Shown: positions 9,282 through 20,519 of the stretch, piece by piece | How the letters are laid out: every line of letters starts with the position of its first letter | Position numbering within the stretch: position 1 is the first letter of the stretch | Assembly (NCBI GenBank): GCA_021396245.1 | Contig: WNYE01000002.1 | Coordinates: 434,001-498,000 of the forward strand | DNA length: 64,000 nucleotides | Source of the DNA: Sporothrix humicola | Taxonomy: Eukaryota > Ascomycota > Sordariomycetes > Ophiostomatales > Ophiostomataceae | Direction: 5' to 3' | The notes under the pieces: model-generated | Told to the model about the DNA's origin: nothing | What the model saw: the letters and a program-made list of their open reading frames with translations, nothing else | Databases searched by the model: none | Position numbers and translations under genes: made by a program

Positions 9282-11690
9282 ATTGACGAGGCGGTATTGT
9301 TGTTGCTGTTGCTACTGTTGTTGCTGTTGATGCTGTCGTTGCTTTTATTGATAGATGTGCAGAGGTAGAGGTCAAGGATGGGAAACTCTCTTAGGACATC
9401 TGTGACTAGAAGAAATGTTGCAAAGTTGCAGAAACTGTGACTGGTATGGTGCTATGGCAAGGGTGAGGATGTCTTTGAGGATGTCTTGCTGAATCAAAGC
9501 ACCATCTTCAAGGCGGCATCCACCAGAATATATAACCACTTTTCATGATGGCTTCATGTCAGACTCTTCATCTGCGTCTCTGTCTTGGCTTTTCAGCGCA
9601 GCATACGGATTCGCTCTCGCTCTGGCGGGTAGCTCAATATTTTGTTTTGCATCGAGACGGCGAGGCTATGTGACGGCCCTTTCAAAGATCTATTTACGAA
9701 AAATGACATTGCAAAAGCTTGGCTGGTCTAGAATTGTCCAATAGATCAACGGCAAACAGACCAGTTACAGAGTACATGAACGTATTGACGTATGTCGTAT
9801 CAGGGACAGGCTTGGCCTGATTTGGAAAGGGTGGCTTTTTTCAGGCAGCAAAAATAGCCCGCCTAGCCCGCCTAGCCCGCCTCGCTCTCGCTCTCTGCTT
9901 TCAAGGGAGTGCCGCATAACACAATGGTCAGCCAAAACATGCATGCATGCCTGGCCGCATTACTGTGTAAACATGAGAGTTATCGTCGGCCCAGACAGGG
10001 GTCAGTACCAAATCTCTCCGCACAAACCATCCGCCCTGCTCCGTAAACACCAGGCAACAGAATACTGCCCTTGGCGATGCACTTGCACACGAATGGGCGT
10101 TATTGACCTTATCGACCAACAACACCTTCCCACAGTTTAGCGAAGCATAGATAGGTTGACGTCTTACCAATGGCAGCCGATAAGTTTCTCGACGCGATGT
10201 GTGCGATGCTCGTCCAGATTGTTCTACATAATCTAGTCCTTTCCCAGACTCGCGATATAAAATTCACACACAATGCCGCCGGCATTTACACAAAAGCCAG
10301 ATCCGTAGCGGGACTTCAGACCTCCCAGCATCACAGTGTGGTGACGATTCTAGATCGGCGGTTACACTTGATGCTGTATGAGCGACTGTACACCAATACG
10401 TCCGTGTCATCTTGACAGGACCGTGATATTTGTAAGACGGCAAGTTCCGTATCCATAGTACGTAGACGCTCTGAAAATGTGGCCTTGTAGATATCTATGC
10501 CAGTGATGCACCACGGAATGTTAGGAGGACTGAATTTACACGTCCTACCGGAGCCCGTGATAGGGCTGGCTCCATGTAATTCGTTAGCGCTCGTCCCATG
10601 AACAAAACTTAAAGAGTACGACGTACTGAGGTACCCTCCTAGCAATGCCCGAGACGCACCCCCTTTTAGGGTATAACGGACAACATTTGGATTCAGGCGA
10701 TTCACGAAACATCTCGTTTCGTGTACGTTGTTTCTCTTCTGTTTTCATCAACAATGAAGTATCTAGAGTTCAGTCGACCATTCTGAATAGCTTCGCTATC
10801 TCCCCCGTGAATTCTAAATTCTACACCATCAAATATATCCAGGTTCTATGGCCGGCCGCTTTTGCTGTGCCCGTTTCCCCGTTGAGCTTGGACCAAAAAA
10901 AAAAAATTAGCCACAAACACTAAGCACTTTTCCCCAAACTGCGGATGCCTCGGTCTCGCTAACGCTAAATAAAGGTATTTCTATATTTCTACAATCGGTG
11001 GGCACCCTAGGAGCCTAGCTCTCTAGCAGATCGCACTCTCCAAGGAATTTTCTTGCTCAGAAACCTTGCTGCTTCGGCGACTTTTCTTTCTGCTATGCTT
11101 CTTTCTCTCTCACTTTCTCTCTGTGGTGGAGTGGCCCTGCCGCGTTTTTGCAGGGAGCGCACCTCATAATTTAGCGTACAACCGCGCGGCGGCGTGAATG
11201 AGATGTTTGTTTCTATTTCTAGCAGGCTATTATCATTCTGGATATCGCAGACCTTGTGTTCAACTCGCTTCTGCTGCCGCCAGAGGCCTGAGTTTGGGGA
11301 TAGATATGCGTTTTTGCACCTATGAAAAGAGACCTTTAACCGCTGGCACGCATTGGATCGAGCCTGATTTTTGATCGTTGATCTGAGTGTATTGATGTAC
11401 GAGAAGAATTCATTTCGTGGACCGCTGGATAATGTGAAACTATTTATTGCCGTGAGAGACCATCTTATATGATTGATCCATTTATTGGACACAAAATTCA
11501 TAGCAAACATGGCAGAAAAGAAGAGCATGAAAGAATATACAAAACGACAAAATAGCATTAAATCACAGATCACAGGTCACAGATCACAGGTTTTCAATAT
11601 ATGATCATGATAAATTAAATAAACTGGCTAATCCAAAGAGGTCTAGAGGCTATGCTAAAAAGAAAAAAAGAAAAAAATAGTACGGAAAAA
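9282..11690. other. Gene-poor intergenic region (2.4 kb)
   Basis: It contains the promoter of the membrane-protein gene (a TATATA element near 9530 on the minus strand), a TAGCCCGCC tandem repeat, and several short ORFs with no family resemblance. The longest is a 188-codon minus-strand ORF at 11007-11573 whose C-terminal half is very Arg/Glu-rich. It is treated as unsupported. A TACGACGTA palindrome is present near 10617. Confidence 0.55.
9855..9881. repeat. TAGCCCGCC tandem repeat, three copies
   Basis: Three perfect 9-bp copies, followed by a CTCGCT/CTCTCG microsatellite-like stretch up to about 9898. Noncoding context. Confidence 0.85.
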
Positions 11691-13325
11691 TCACAAAACG
11701 CCGCTGAGATTGATCTCAGCCAACGGAACCAAGCCCGTGCGGTTGAAGATCTTGTGGCCCGCATACAGGACAAGAAACACAATGACACTTACGTAGGCAG
11801 CAAAGAAGTCGCCCGTGTTCCACTCGATGAACACGGTGAAGCCGTTGGTGATGAGAATGAGGAAATTGAAAAAGAGGCCGTACCAGGACAGGTAGGGCTG
11901 GAGGGGTGCCAGGTAGGGAAGGTTGGGGGTCGTGCGGGCAATGCCCTGCACCGACAGCGCCTTTTGGAAGCGAATGTGGCACGCGTTGATCAGGCCCCAA
12001 GTCAAAAAGCCGGCCACGGACGTGATGTTGAGCAGCCAGTTGAAGACGTCGGTGCCGCTCGAGGAGAGCTGCAGGAACGCGACGAGGCCCCACAGCGACG
12101 AGAAGAAGACGGCCCAGTACGGCGTGCCGTGGCGGTTGGTGTTGGCCATCCAGGCCGGCGCGTTGCCCTCGGTGGCGAGGCCGACCAGGATGCGGCTGCT
12201 CGAGTAGACGTCCGAGTTGGCCGCCGACAGCACGGCGGTCAAGAGAACGGCGTTGATAATGTGGGCCAGGACATGGACGCCGGCGCGCTGGGCAACAATG
12301 ACCAGCGGCGACGCCGACGCGTCCGTGGCGCTGCTCTGCAGGCGGTCGTCGGTGTAGGGGACGTCGATGCCGACAAAGAAAATGAGCGTGATGAACAGCA
12401 CGGCAATGCCCCAAAAGGTCCAGCGGATGGCCGACGGGATGGCCTTTTGGGGGTTGGCCGTCTCGCCGGCACCAACACCGACCAGCTCGGCGCCCTGATA
12501 ACTAAAACCGGCCGTGATGAGGACGGCCCAGAAACCAACAAAGCGGCCGGCCGGCCCCTCGACGAGATACTCGGCAAAGGCACCGGGCGTGTGGTAATAC
12601 CTAAAACCAATGTAGCCCTCGTCGCCGACGCCGGCGTTGACACACAGCGCGTAGATAATAAAGGCGACAATGGTGACGCACTTGATGCTGGAAAACCACA
12701 TCTCCAGCTCGCCGTACCAGCGGATCGGCATGTAGTTGACGGCCACGAACACGACGTAAAAGACGGCAATCCAGATGCCAATACTGAGGTCTGCGATCCA
12801 GTACTGGATGATGAGGCCGGCGGCCGTCAGCTCCAGCGCAAACGTGACGGCCCAGTTGAACCAGTACAGCCAGCCGAGCGCGAAGCCAAACGACGGATCC
12901 AGAAAACGGCCGGCGTAGACGGTAAAGCTGCCCGCCACGGGGATGTAGGCGGCCATCTCGCCGAGACTAACCATGACCGCGTAGAGCACCGTGCTAATAA
13001 AAACAAAGGCAATGAGGAGCGAGCCGGGGCCGGCCTTGGCCAGAGCACCACCAATGCCAAGGAAGAGACCCGTGCCAATGGTGGCGCCGATGGCGATAAA
13101 CTGCAGGTGGCCGCTGGTGAGGGCGCGCGTCAGCTCGCCGGCCGTCGTCGGGGCCGCCTCGATGTCGGGCACATCGTTATCGTTGCTGCTGTTGTCGTTG
13201 CTGCTCTTCTCATTGCTGCTCTTCTCGAACTTCTCGAACAGGTTGCTGCTGTGTTCAGAGGCAGCTTTGCTGGGCGCAATGCCGACGGCCTGTGCCATGT
13301 TCTGTGCCGTGTTCTTTTCAGACAT
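11691..13325 (-). CDS. General amino-acid permease (YAT family, APC superfamily)
   Basis: A 544-residue single-exon transporter. A hydrophilic N terminus of ~65 residues with Asn/Ser repeats (EKSSN, DNSSND) is followed by the family signature: ELTRALTSGHLQFIAIGATIGTGLFLGIG, in which the GATIGTGLF loop of helix 1 binds the substrate carboxylate in the APC fold. About twelve hydrophobic segments follow, including the GFSYQGAELVGVGAGE motif of helix 6 and ANSDVYSSSRIL of helix 8. The best family match is plasma-membrane proton-coupled amino-acid uptake. A TATATA element lies about 145 bp upstream. Specificity cannot be read from sequence. It is divergent from a second permease 2.3 kb away that belongs to a different subgroup. 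Confidence 0.92.
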   Translation of the reverse strand: MSEKNTAQNMAQAVGIAPSKAASEHSSNLFEKFEKSSNEKSSNDNSSNDNDVPDIEAAPTTAGELTRALTSGHLQFIAIGATIGTGLFLGIGGALAKAGPGSLLIAFVFISTVLYAVMVSLGEMAAYIPVAGSFTVYAGRFLDPSFGFALGWLYWFNWAVTFALELTAAGLIIQYWIADLSIGIWIAVFYVVFVAVNYMPIRWYGELEMWFSSIKCVTIVAFIIYALCVNAGVGDEGYIGFRYYHTPGAFAEYLVEGPAGRFVGFWAVLITAGFSYQGAELVGVGAGETANPQKAIPSAIRWTFWGIAVLFITLIFFVGIDVPYTDDRLQSSATDASASPLVIVAQRAGVHVLAHIINAVLLTAVLSAANSDVYSSSRILVGLATEGNAPAWMANTNRHGTPYWAVFFSSLWGLVAFLQLSSSGTDVFNWLLNITSVAGFLTWGLINACHIRFQKALSVQGIARTTPNLPYLAPLQPYLSWYGLFFNFLILITNGFTVFIEWNTGDFFAAYVSVIVFLVLYAGHKIFNRTGLVPLAEINLSGVL

Positions 13326-15636
13326 TGTGCCGGCCAGTTACCAGTTGCCAGTTGGCGTGGTGTCTTGTTGGATGAGAATGTGGATGATGTCGAGAGTGTG
13401 TGCTCGACTGGCAGTGAGGGAGCTGGAGGAGCTGGAGGATGCATGGCGGGATGCACGAAAAATGATGCATGGTATATATTGTGGACCTTATCATATACTT
13501 ATAGTTGTTATGTAATTCATGTACCGAATTATACCTGTCTTTGGCTTTTGTGGGTTGCGTTGCGAAAATTTTCCCCTTGTTGTCGACGGATTTCTCGCCT
13601 TTGTGTGAAATTTTAGTTTTTAGTCACAAACCTGGGACAACGGGACTTCCGTACGGTGGCGATTTTTTGCCCACAGACCAGGATGCAAATCAATCAGCCA
13701 AAATCCAAAAGGGCCTTTTTCGCTAGCAATACGTCGGCTAGGAAATATCTCTAGCGAGCCCTGTTAGTAAAGAAAAGACGAAAAGAAAAGAAAAGTCGTG
13801 ATTGAGACTTTTTGGCCAGCATTTCTACATTTCTACTCTGTCGATGCGATTCAGCCGCGATGCACGTCAGCCCAGATTGACAAGACTCTGCAAGTACCAC
13901 GTATGTACTCCGTACGCCGCGCTACACTCCCGGTGCTAGCCCCAAAAGCGAACCTCCAGTATATTCGCCGACGGGGGGAAAAGGGTGGAAAATCGCGCGG
14001 TTGACCAATTTTCTCCCAGCCATATTAAAGGGCCAGGCCGACGAGGCATTACTGTAGCATCAATATGATCTGCACAGTACTTGTGGGCAACCCGGAGCCG
14101 ACAGCGCTCTTTCTGTGTATCGGCTGGCTCCGGTTGGCACGTCCAGTTGCTGAGTGCTAGCAGAAATTTCAAGTAAGATTAGGACATGGCCTGTGGCATG
14201 GCCTTGCGGGCCGGCCAAACTTTGTCTACGAGGCGTGTCTCACCCACGAAACTTGTACGGAGTCGCTGTCAACTCATATTAAGACATGGTCAACCACAGG
14301 GACAACTCACTCTACTGTGTACGCAATTTTTTCATAACTCTCGCGCATACCGACAGAGGCCCCTGCCAAGTCTCGGGAGACTGCTTCTAGAAGGGAAGAC
14401 GTCCGGCCTAGCGCTGGGGCTAAAGCAAATGGACAAAAGTAGTAGTTTAAAGCGGCGAGACTCGTCTCTACCGAATGGGACCGTATGGCCCCTCATTGGC
14501 CACTGCAGACGCAAAAGAGGCCCTTGACAATGGAAGAGTCTTTCGAGTAAACCTTTCTCCGCATCAATACCACGTCTGGGCATCCTCTTACAGAAGAGAT
14601 GTGCACAAAAGATATGGAGTACGACGTACTGATCCCAATGCGCAAATGATGGGGGACTCGGAGAGTAACTTGTCGAATAAACAGTATGGTCCTTTGAGTG
14701 GGCAAAAAGTGGTTGATTCTCCGGAAAAGTCTGTCTAATTTCACAATTGCAATTGCTTCATCCCCTGAAATAGTTGGGATTCAGCCCTAATTTCCCTCAT
14801 ATATTTAGTACGTGTCTAGTCACGTTGCTTTGACATAACCAGCGGACGTAAGATGCCTGTACAACATACAGATTCTCTTATCTTTTGGAATGGCCTTGCC
14901 CGGCGCCGATCTTGCAAGAAACAAACTGGATGTTTTGCGGCTTTCGAAGACAGCCTAGATGCGCTAGACTTTTTCGACACCATGGTCTGGCCGAATTGCA
15001 TTTCTTATCACTTCATCAGTAGATAACAGCGTTGGAGCGAGCGCTGTATTTGTACAACATACGGAGTACAGGTACGAGTACTTATACGACGTACAGTGCT
15101 GTCCGCCCTGTCGCCCTGTTCTTTGCTGGGTATCCTCACTGATAGAGGGCTAACCCTCAATGGGTAGGTGTACCCGCTCCATCGACCACTTCGTGCTGTG
15201 TACGGAGTACAGGGTATGCTCTTGTCTGCCAGCTGCCAAGACACATCCAACTGCCAAGACACATCACGAACAATGACCATCCGATCAACGTGTCACGAAG
15301 CAGCAGAGCTCCTATCTCCCACACACCATGGGCCCTGAACGCTGAGCCCCTTATTGCGTGGCGTGTCGACTTGGCATCGATAGACGGACTCCATAGATAT
15401 GCAATGATCATGTCCTCTGCACTGCCGGGACGCTGAGAACCGCGTATATAGCCTTGAAGCCCATGTAGTTTTTGTGATTTTTTTAATTCGTAGCTCGTGG
15501 ACTACGCTGACGACCATTTGTTCTCATCTCTCTATAAACGGCGGCAGAATCGCTCTGCTACTGTCCTCGATCTACCTCGACCTACAATCGACAAATCATC
15601 CGCCAAAACACAACATCAGCATCCACAAAGCAAAGC
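13326..15636. other. Intergenic region between divergent permeases, rich in short palindromic motifs
   Basis: 2.3 kb with no convincing ORF. It carries repeated short palindrome-like elements: GTACTCCGTAC near 13904, GTACGACGTAC near 14619, ACGGAGTAC near 15060, TACGACGTA near 15090, and TACGGAGTAC near 15200. The proximal promoter of the second permease has TATATA near 15445 and TATAAA near 15533. CT- and A-rich short tracts occur near 13780. Confidence 0.55.
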
Positions 15637-17502
15637 ATGGCTGCCGTTGGCCAAAAGAGCCAGGAGGGCTCCAACAAGGGCGGCCTCGACATCACTCCGG
15701 GCGTCACCGAGGCCTACGGCGAGACACACCGCGGCCTGAAGCCCCGCCATGTGCAACTCATGGCCATCGGTGGCTCCATCGGCGTCGGTGTCTGGGTCGG
15801 CATCGGCAGCGTTCTCATGCGCGCTGGTCCGGTACGATCGCTCCAGCCTCTACCCCCGTGCCAATCAAAAGCTAACCAATATAGTTGAGTCTGATTCTCG
15901 GTTACCTCTTCTGGGGCCTCGTCTTTGTCTGGCCTCTGTATCTTTCCGTCGCCGAAATGATCACCTATCTTCCCATCCGCGGCACCCTCTTCGAACTCGC
16001 TGCCCGTTATGTCGACCCTGCCCTCGGCTTCGCCATGGGATGGACGTACTTCTTTGCTGGACTGATGCTTCTCTGTACCGAGTACTCTGCCGTCGCGACA
16101 CTGTACGTAATTTTTTTATTTTTTTTGTATTTTTGTATTTTTGTATTTTTGCCGCCCTGCATGCTCTACGTCGTATACTAACGGCAGATCCCACATCCTC
16201 AGGATGCAATACTGGCTTCCGAATGTCAACGCTGCGGTGTGGGTCGCCATGGCCATGGCCGTCTGCATTCTGCTCAACGTGGTTGCGGTTCGCTGGTACG
16301 GCGAGTCCGAGTTCTACATGGCCTCGACCAAGATCTTCTTGCTTGTCTTCCTCGTCATGATTACCCTCGTCACCATGTGCGGTGGCAACCCCAAGCGGGA
16401 CGCCTACGGCTTCCGCAACTGGAAGACGGCGGATGTCATGATTCCGTATGTGGGCGAGGGCAGCGCGGGCCGCTTCCTGGGCTTCTGGAGTGTCTGCCTC
16501 TACGCGGCCTTCACCATGGCTGGGCCGGATTTGATTGTCATTGCCGCTGGCGAGATTGCCAACCCGCGCCACACGATCCCCCGCGTCGCCAAGCTGATCG
16601 TCTACCGCATCATTGCCTTTTATGTCCTTGGCGTGCTCGGTGTTGGCATCATCTGCAGCGCCAACGACGAGGGCCTCCGCGATGCCATTGCCGGCAATGG
16701 TGTCGGTGCGGCGGCCAGTCCCTGGGTCATTGGCATCCACAACCTCGGCATCCGGGGTCTGCCGGATTTCATCAACGCTCTCATTCTTCTGTCGGCCTGG
16801 TCGTGCGGCAATGCGTTCCTCTACGCCTCGTCCCGTACCCTGTACGGCCTTGCTCGCGGTAGGTCCCAGCATTTAGCCTTACTTGTTATTTTGTAAATCT
16901 TCCACTAACGCTGTGCAGACCACCAAGCTCCCAAGTTTTTGCTGTACTGCACAAAGTCCGGTGTGCCCCTCAACAGTGTAGCAGCGGTGTCTCTGCTGTC
17001 CTGCATCACCTTCCTCTGCGCGTCCAACAAGGCCTCCGACGTCTTTTACTGGTTCGTCGACCTGACCACAACGGCGCTCATTGCTACCTACGTGATGATG
17101 CTCGTCGTCTACTTTGGCTGGTACCGCGCTTGCAAGGCCCAAGGCCTCGACCGCAACACCCTGCCCTACAAGACGCCCTTTGCCCCCTACACCCCGGCGG
17201 TGGCCCTCCTCCTCGGACTGCTTGCTCTGCTGTTTGTCGGCTTTGATGTCTTCAAACCCTTTAGCGTGCGCGGCTTCATCACGTCGTACTTTGCCATTGC
17301 CTTTGCCGTCTTTACCTTTGTCTTCTGGAAGATGGTCAAGCGCACCAAGTTTGTCCGCCCTGCGGACGCCGACCTGGTCAGTGGCAAGGCCGAGGTCGAT
17401 GCCGAGTGCCGCATCTGGGAAGAGGGTGGTGTTGAGGAGCGTGAGAAGGAGCGCCTCGCCCAGCTCGGCTGTGTCCAGAGAACCTGGGAGAAAATGTGGT
17501 AA
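15637..17502 (+). CDS. Amino-acid permease, second subgroup (APC superfamily), four exons
   Basis: Exons 15637-15831, 15885-16102, 16203-16858 and 16919-17502 encode 550 residues. Introns are 53, 100 and 60 bp, each with a CTAAC branch site. For intron 2 the acceptor at 16202 is preferred over the CAG at 16187 because it gives VATLMQYWLPNVN, the usual family sequence, and a normal branch-to-acceptor distance. Helix 1 carries MAIGGSIGVGVWVGIG, a variant of the substrate-binding loop with Val-Trp where typical permeases have Leu-Phe. Other motifs are FTMAGPDLIVIAAGE (helix 6) and CGNAFLYASSRTLYGLAR (helix 8). About twelve hydrophobic segments suggest plasma-membrane amino-acid uptake. The C terminus is hydrophilic and Glu-rich. 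Just downstream, a ~25-bp sequence containing GACCCGAATGTTGGAT-like words is repeated near 17515 and 17555. Confidence 0.9.
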
Positions 17503-18061
17503 TCGTCTACAGCAGATCCGAATGTTGGATTACCTTGGCTTCGTCTACAGTAGACCCGAATGTTGGATACCTTGGCTTTGCTTGACTTTACGTGCGTCAT
17601 GGAGGGATGCATAAGTAAAGACACGAAAAATAAAAAAAAACTGACTCATCTCTGCAATCTCATGAAACTTTTCATTATATCGCATAATGAAGCCAAGCAG
17701 CAGACACTCACTTGTCACGCCTGATACATCGGTCCTGTTACGCCTATCCGGATTTTTCTTTCCATATGAAAGGCATGCCGTCTTTATTGAATTGATTACA
17801 GTGTGAATAAAAGTATTGGTCATATGTACTGCTTGTAAGTCACGTACACACACTGTAGCACATGACTGAGATTATCGTATGAGAAGATAGAAGATATGTG
17901 GGGAAATGCATGCCGGCAGTCGAAGGCAGCGAGATTGTGCCGGTCGAATCAGTGAACTTACTTTGTCGTTTTTCTTTCACATTATTTCTTGCAATCTTTT
18001 AAATCCGACCTTAATCAAGTTCACCACTACATTATCAAACCACACTCCACACTCCGTCACC
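17503..18061. other. Intergenic region
   Basis: About 560 bp. It begins with an imperfect direct repeat (TCGTCTACAG...CGAATGTTGGAT at ~17503-17528 and ~17540-17569), followed by AT-rich DNA and the promoter of the APH-like gene. No other gene seen. Confidence 0.55.
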
Positions 18062-19045
18062 ATGGCCTCATCTTGGCAGCAACAGGCCATTGACCGCTTT
18101 TTCGCAGGACACCCCGACACAACACCGGCACAATACAACGATGCTGCAAAGCTTTTGACAGGCACCATATCCGTCGAAAACGTATCTACGCCCGGGTCCA
18201 TGAGCTACACTGTTGTCTGTGGGAACACGGTCGTCTCGTTCCGGGAGCCGGGAGGACATATCGACGAGGCAATGGTGGAGCTGGCCCGCACTGTACACGG
18301 GCCATTGGTGCCCACAGTGACACAGCATCATAAACTTGGCGACCTCACGGTTTACACCATGCCAGTACTTCCCGGTATCTCCGCCCTCGAGGGACTTGAC
18401 TGTGAAGTCGATTTAGACAAGGCTACAGAGGCAAAGCACATACTGTTTGTCCAACACCTTGCACAATATTTTGGCCGGTGCTGGAACAGCCCCCAGTCTG
18501 TGCCAGGAGATGCAAAGGACCAGTTGAAGGGCATACAGGACAGACTCTCTACTCTCAGACGAGAAGCACCTACAGAATTACCAGCAAAGCTGCTGTCCAA
18601 ACTAGAGGACGCCCTGCCCGGTCTGTTCTCGGACTATCCTTTCGTCCCCACCCACGGTGAGCTTGCTCCCACCAACATTCTTGTCGACCCAGACAGTCTA
18701 CAAATTACGGGCATCATCGACTGGTCCTCGGCATCGGTGCAGCCGTTTGGCCTCGAGCTGAGCACCTTGTACCTGGTGACGGGCTACATGGATTTGGGTG
18801 GATGGCACGACTATTCGTGCAAGGAGGCACTGATCGCAACATTTTGGGACGTGTTTTGGAGGATCACAAACGTCAAGCAGCAAGACAGACAAAAAGTGAG
18901 AGAGAAGGCAGAGACCGCCGCCGCCATTGGAGCCGTCCTTCGTCATGCATTTCAGCGTAATGACGATGGTTCACCTACAAAAGATCTGGCATCCAGTGAT
19001 GCATGGTCATGGGAGTACCTCAGTGCCTGGTTTGCGGAAGAGTAA
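18062..19045 (+). CDS. Aminoglycoside-phosphotransferase-like (APH/kinase-fold) protein
   Basis: 327 residues from the ATG at 18062, chosen over an in-frame upstream ATG at 17906 because CACCATGG is a strong context and the extra 52 residues look like untranslated leader. The catalytic loop is THGELAPTNILVD (from residue 197) and the metal-binding segment is GIIDWSSA (~218). These are the two hallmarks of the APH family, usually HGDxxxxN and IDW. Here the catalytic Asp position is Glu (E200), while the Asn is kept. In fungi such proteins phosphorylate unknown small molecules; antibiotic resistance should not be assumed. It is convergent with the esterase gene, with 120 bp between stops. Confidence 0.78.
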   Translation: MASSWQQQAIDRFFAGHPDTTPAQYNDAAKLLTGTISVENVSTPGSMSYTVVCGNTVVSFREPGGHIDEAMVELARTVHGPLVPTVTQHHKLGDLTVYTMPVLPGISALEGLDCEVDLDKATEAKHILFVQHLAQYFGRCWNSPQSVPGDAKDQLKGIQDRLSTLRREAPTELPAKLLSKLEDALPGLFSDYPFVPTHGELAPTNILVDPDSLQITGIIDWSSASVQPFGLELSTLYLVTGYMDLGGWHDYSCKEALIATFWDVFWRITNVKQQDRQKVREKAETAAAIGAVLRHAFQRNDDGSPTKDLASSDAWSWEYLSAWFAEE

Positions 19046-19165
19046 CCTACCGTATGGCCGGTGGAAATTGTTTCAAACGTTATTTTGCATGGACAAAAAC
19101 GGCTATTTATCGTATCAAAACTATCTTATCATATATACATTGCTCAGACTCTGCACAGCTGACGA

Positions 19166-20059
19166 CTACGCCGCCAAAAGACCCCAGAACTGCAGGACCT
19201 CCTTCTCGTGGAAGGGCACAATGTGGCCCACGCCCTGCGCGCTGTAGCCGACGACCTTGGTGCCGTCCCCGTAGACCATTTTCGTGTAGCCCTTTTCGGG
19301 GTCGTTTGTCACATTCTTCGAAAACGTGACACCAAAAACGTTGGACCACTGGTCCAGGGCATTGGCCAGGTACGAGTAGGCCACGACGTTGTCGGCGGTG
19401 CCGTGCCAGATCTGCATAATGGGCCGGCCGCGGCCGGTGGCGCTGGCGTTGAACCCTGGGGACGCGCCTCTCGCGAGATCGCCCCATTGTTCGGGCGTGC
19501 TCGCCTTTTTCTGGGTCACACAGTCCGGGTCGATGCCGTGCGGCGACCCGGCACCGGACCAGCACGCAAAGTCGGGCGTGCCGGAGAACGAAGCGCCGCC
19601 CGCGAAGACGTCTGGGTAGGCGCCGACGAGCACATTGGTCATCATGCCGCCGGACGAGGAGCCCGTGACGAAAACCTTGGTGGGGTCGCCCTTGTACGTG
19701 TCGAGCGCGTAGTTGACCATGTTCACGAGTCCCTGGGAGTCGCCGCCGCCGTTGTGTCGTAGGGAGGACGCCGACGTGCAGTCCCAGCAGGTGTTTGGCG
19801 TCTGCGGGAAAATGAGGACGTAGCCAAGCTTGTCGGCATAGGTCGACAGCCCTTTGGCGACTCTGCTGTAGGTATCTGAGGCCGATCCGCCACATGGGTG
19901 AGGGACGATAATGACGGGCGGTTTCGCAGCGAGCGTGTCTGGGACGTAAATATACATGGACAGTTTTGTCGGGTTTTCGCCGAAATTGGCGACAGGCTTG
20001 AGGGAGGCGGCGTTGGCAGCCGCCGCCAGCAGGGCGGACATGAACGTGAGGCGGACCAT
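19166..20059 (-). CDS. Secreted CE1-type esterase (acetylxylan/feruloyl esterase, PHB-depolymerase-like)
   Basis: 297 residues from the ATG at 20059. That start is preferred over the in-frame ATG at 20104 because it places a signal peptide (MVRLTFMSALLAAAANA) at the very N terminus. The alpha/beta-hydrolase fold has the nucleophile in GSSSG (Ser135), an Asp in WHGTADNVV (~219) and a His in GVGHIVPFHE (~281). Conserved Cys pairs include CWDC (~91-94) and the DFACW and DPDCV positions. No cellulose-binding module is present. The family removes acetyl or feruloyl groups from xylan outside the cell; which ester is cleaved is not decidable here. Confidence 0.88.
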   Translation of the reverse strand: MVRLTFMSALLAAAANAASLKPVANFGENPTKLSMYIYVPDTLAAKPPVIIVPHPCGGSASDTYSRVAKGLSTYADKLGYVLIFPQTPNTCWDCTSASSLRHNGGGDSQGLVNMVNYALDTYKGDPTKVFVTGSSSGGMMTNVLVGAYPDVFAGGASFSGTPDFACWSGAGSPHGIDPDCVTQKKASTPEQWGDLARGASPGFNASATGRGRPIMQIWHGTADNVVAYSYLANALDQWSNVFGVTFSKNVTNDPEKGYTKMVYGDGTKVVGYSAQGVGHIVPFHEKEVLQFWGLLAA

Positions 20060-20519
20060 CGTGTGGGTGACCTGTGTGTAAAAAAAATCAGGATAGTCGG
20101 GCATCTAAATTCAAAATTCAGAATTGAAAAAGACGTAAATAGAGAGGGGCACGACCTTATGTACACCGCTCGCACCCATGGTGGACCCCGGTTCCGCTTG
20201 CAATATTTGTTCTCCCACGATGGTTTGTTCCCCTGGGCCGGGTCCCCAGATTGCAATTTACGGAGCTGCTATCCGTAATATAGGATGACGATTATGGACG
20301 ATTCTGGCGGCTGCTGACGACTCCCCCACAGCAACACGGTAGACAACAATATGCAATGAGGGGGACGGCGAAGACAGGCTGAATGGGATGAACCGCACGT
20401 GAAATAATATGAGTGATATTGGACAGAAACATGAGAGCGAAAGCGATGCACGTGCTGTTATTTAACATTATCTATTATGAGGATCTATCAAGGCTTATTT
20501 ATCTATTTATCTCCCCGCC
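20060..20519. other. Intergenic region
   Basis: 460 bp holding the esterase promoter and the 3' flank of the first DUF7136 gene. No other feature seen. Confidence 0.5.

Noticed and set aside
11652..13616. 654-codon plus-strand ORF antisense to the amino-acid permease
   Set aside because: Low-complexity charged translation with no domain; a shadow produced by GC-rich third positions of the real minus-strand gene.
10600..14640. Similar STSYS-SFVH peptides in minus-strand ORFs at 10.6 and 14.6 kb
   Set aside because: The match comes from the shared GTACGACGTAC palindrome and nearby T-rich sequence, not from a protein family.
16188..16202. Alternative acceptor CAG at 16187 for permease intron 2
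   Set aside because: It keeps frame but inserts SHILR before MQYW, disrupting a conserved segment, and lies only ~6 nt from the branch A.
16203..16872. 303-codon antisense ORF over the second permease
   Set aside because: Spans introns of a confirmed gene and lacks any family signal.
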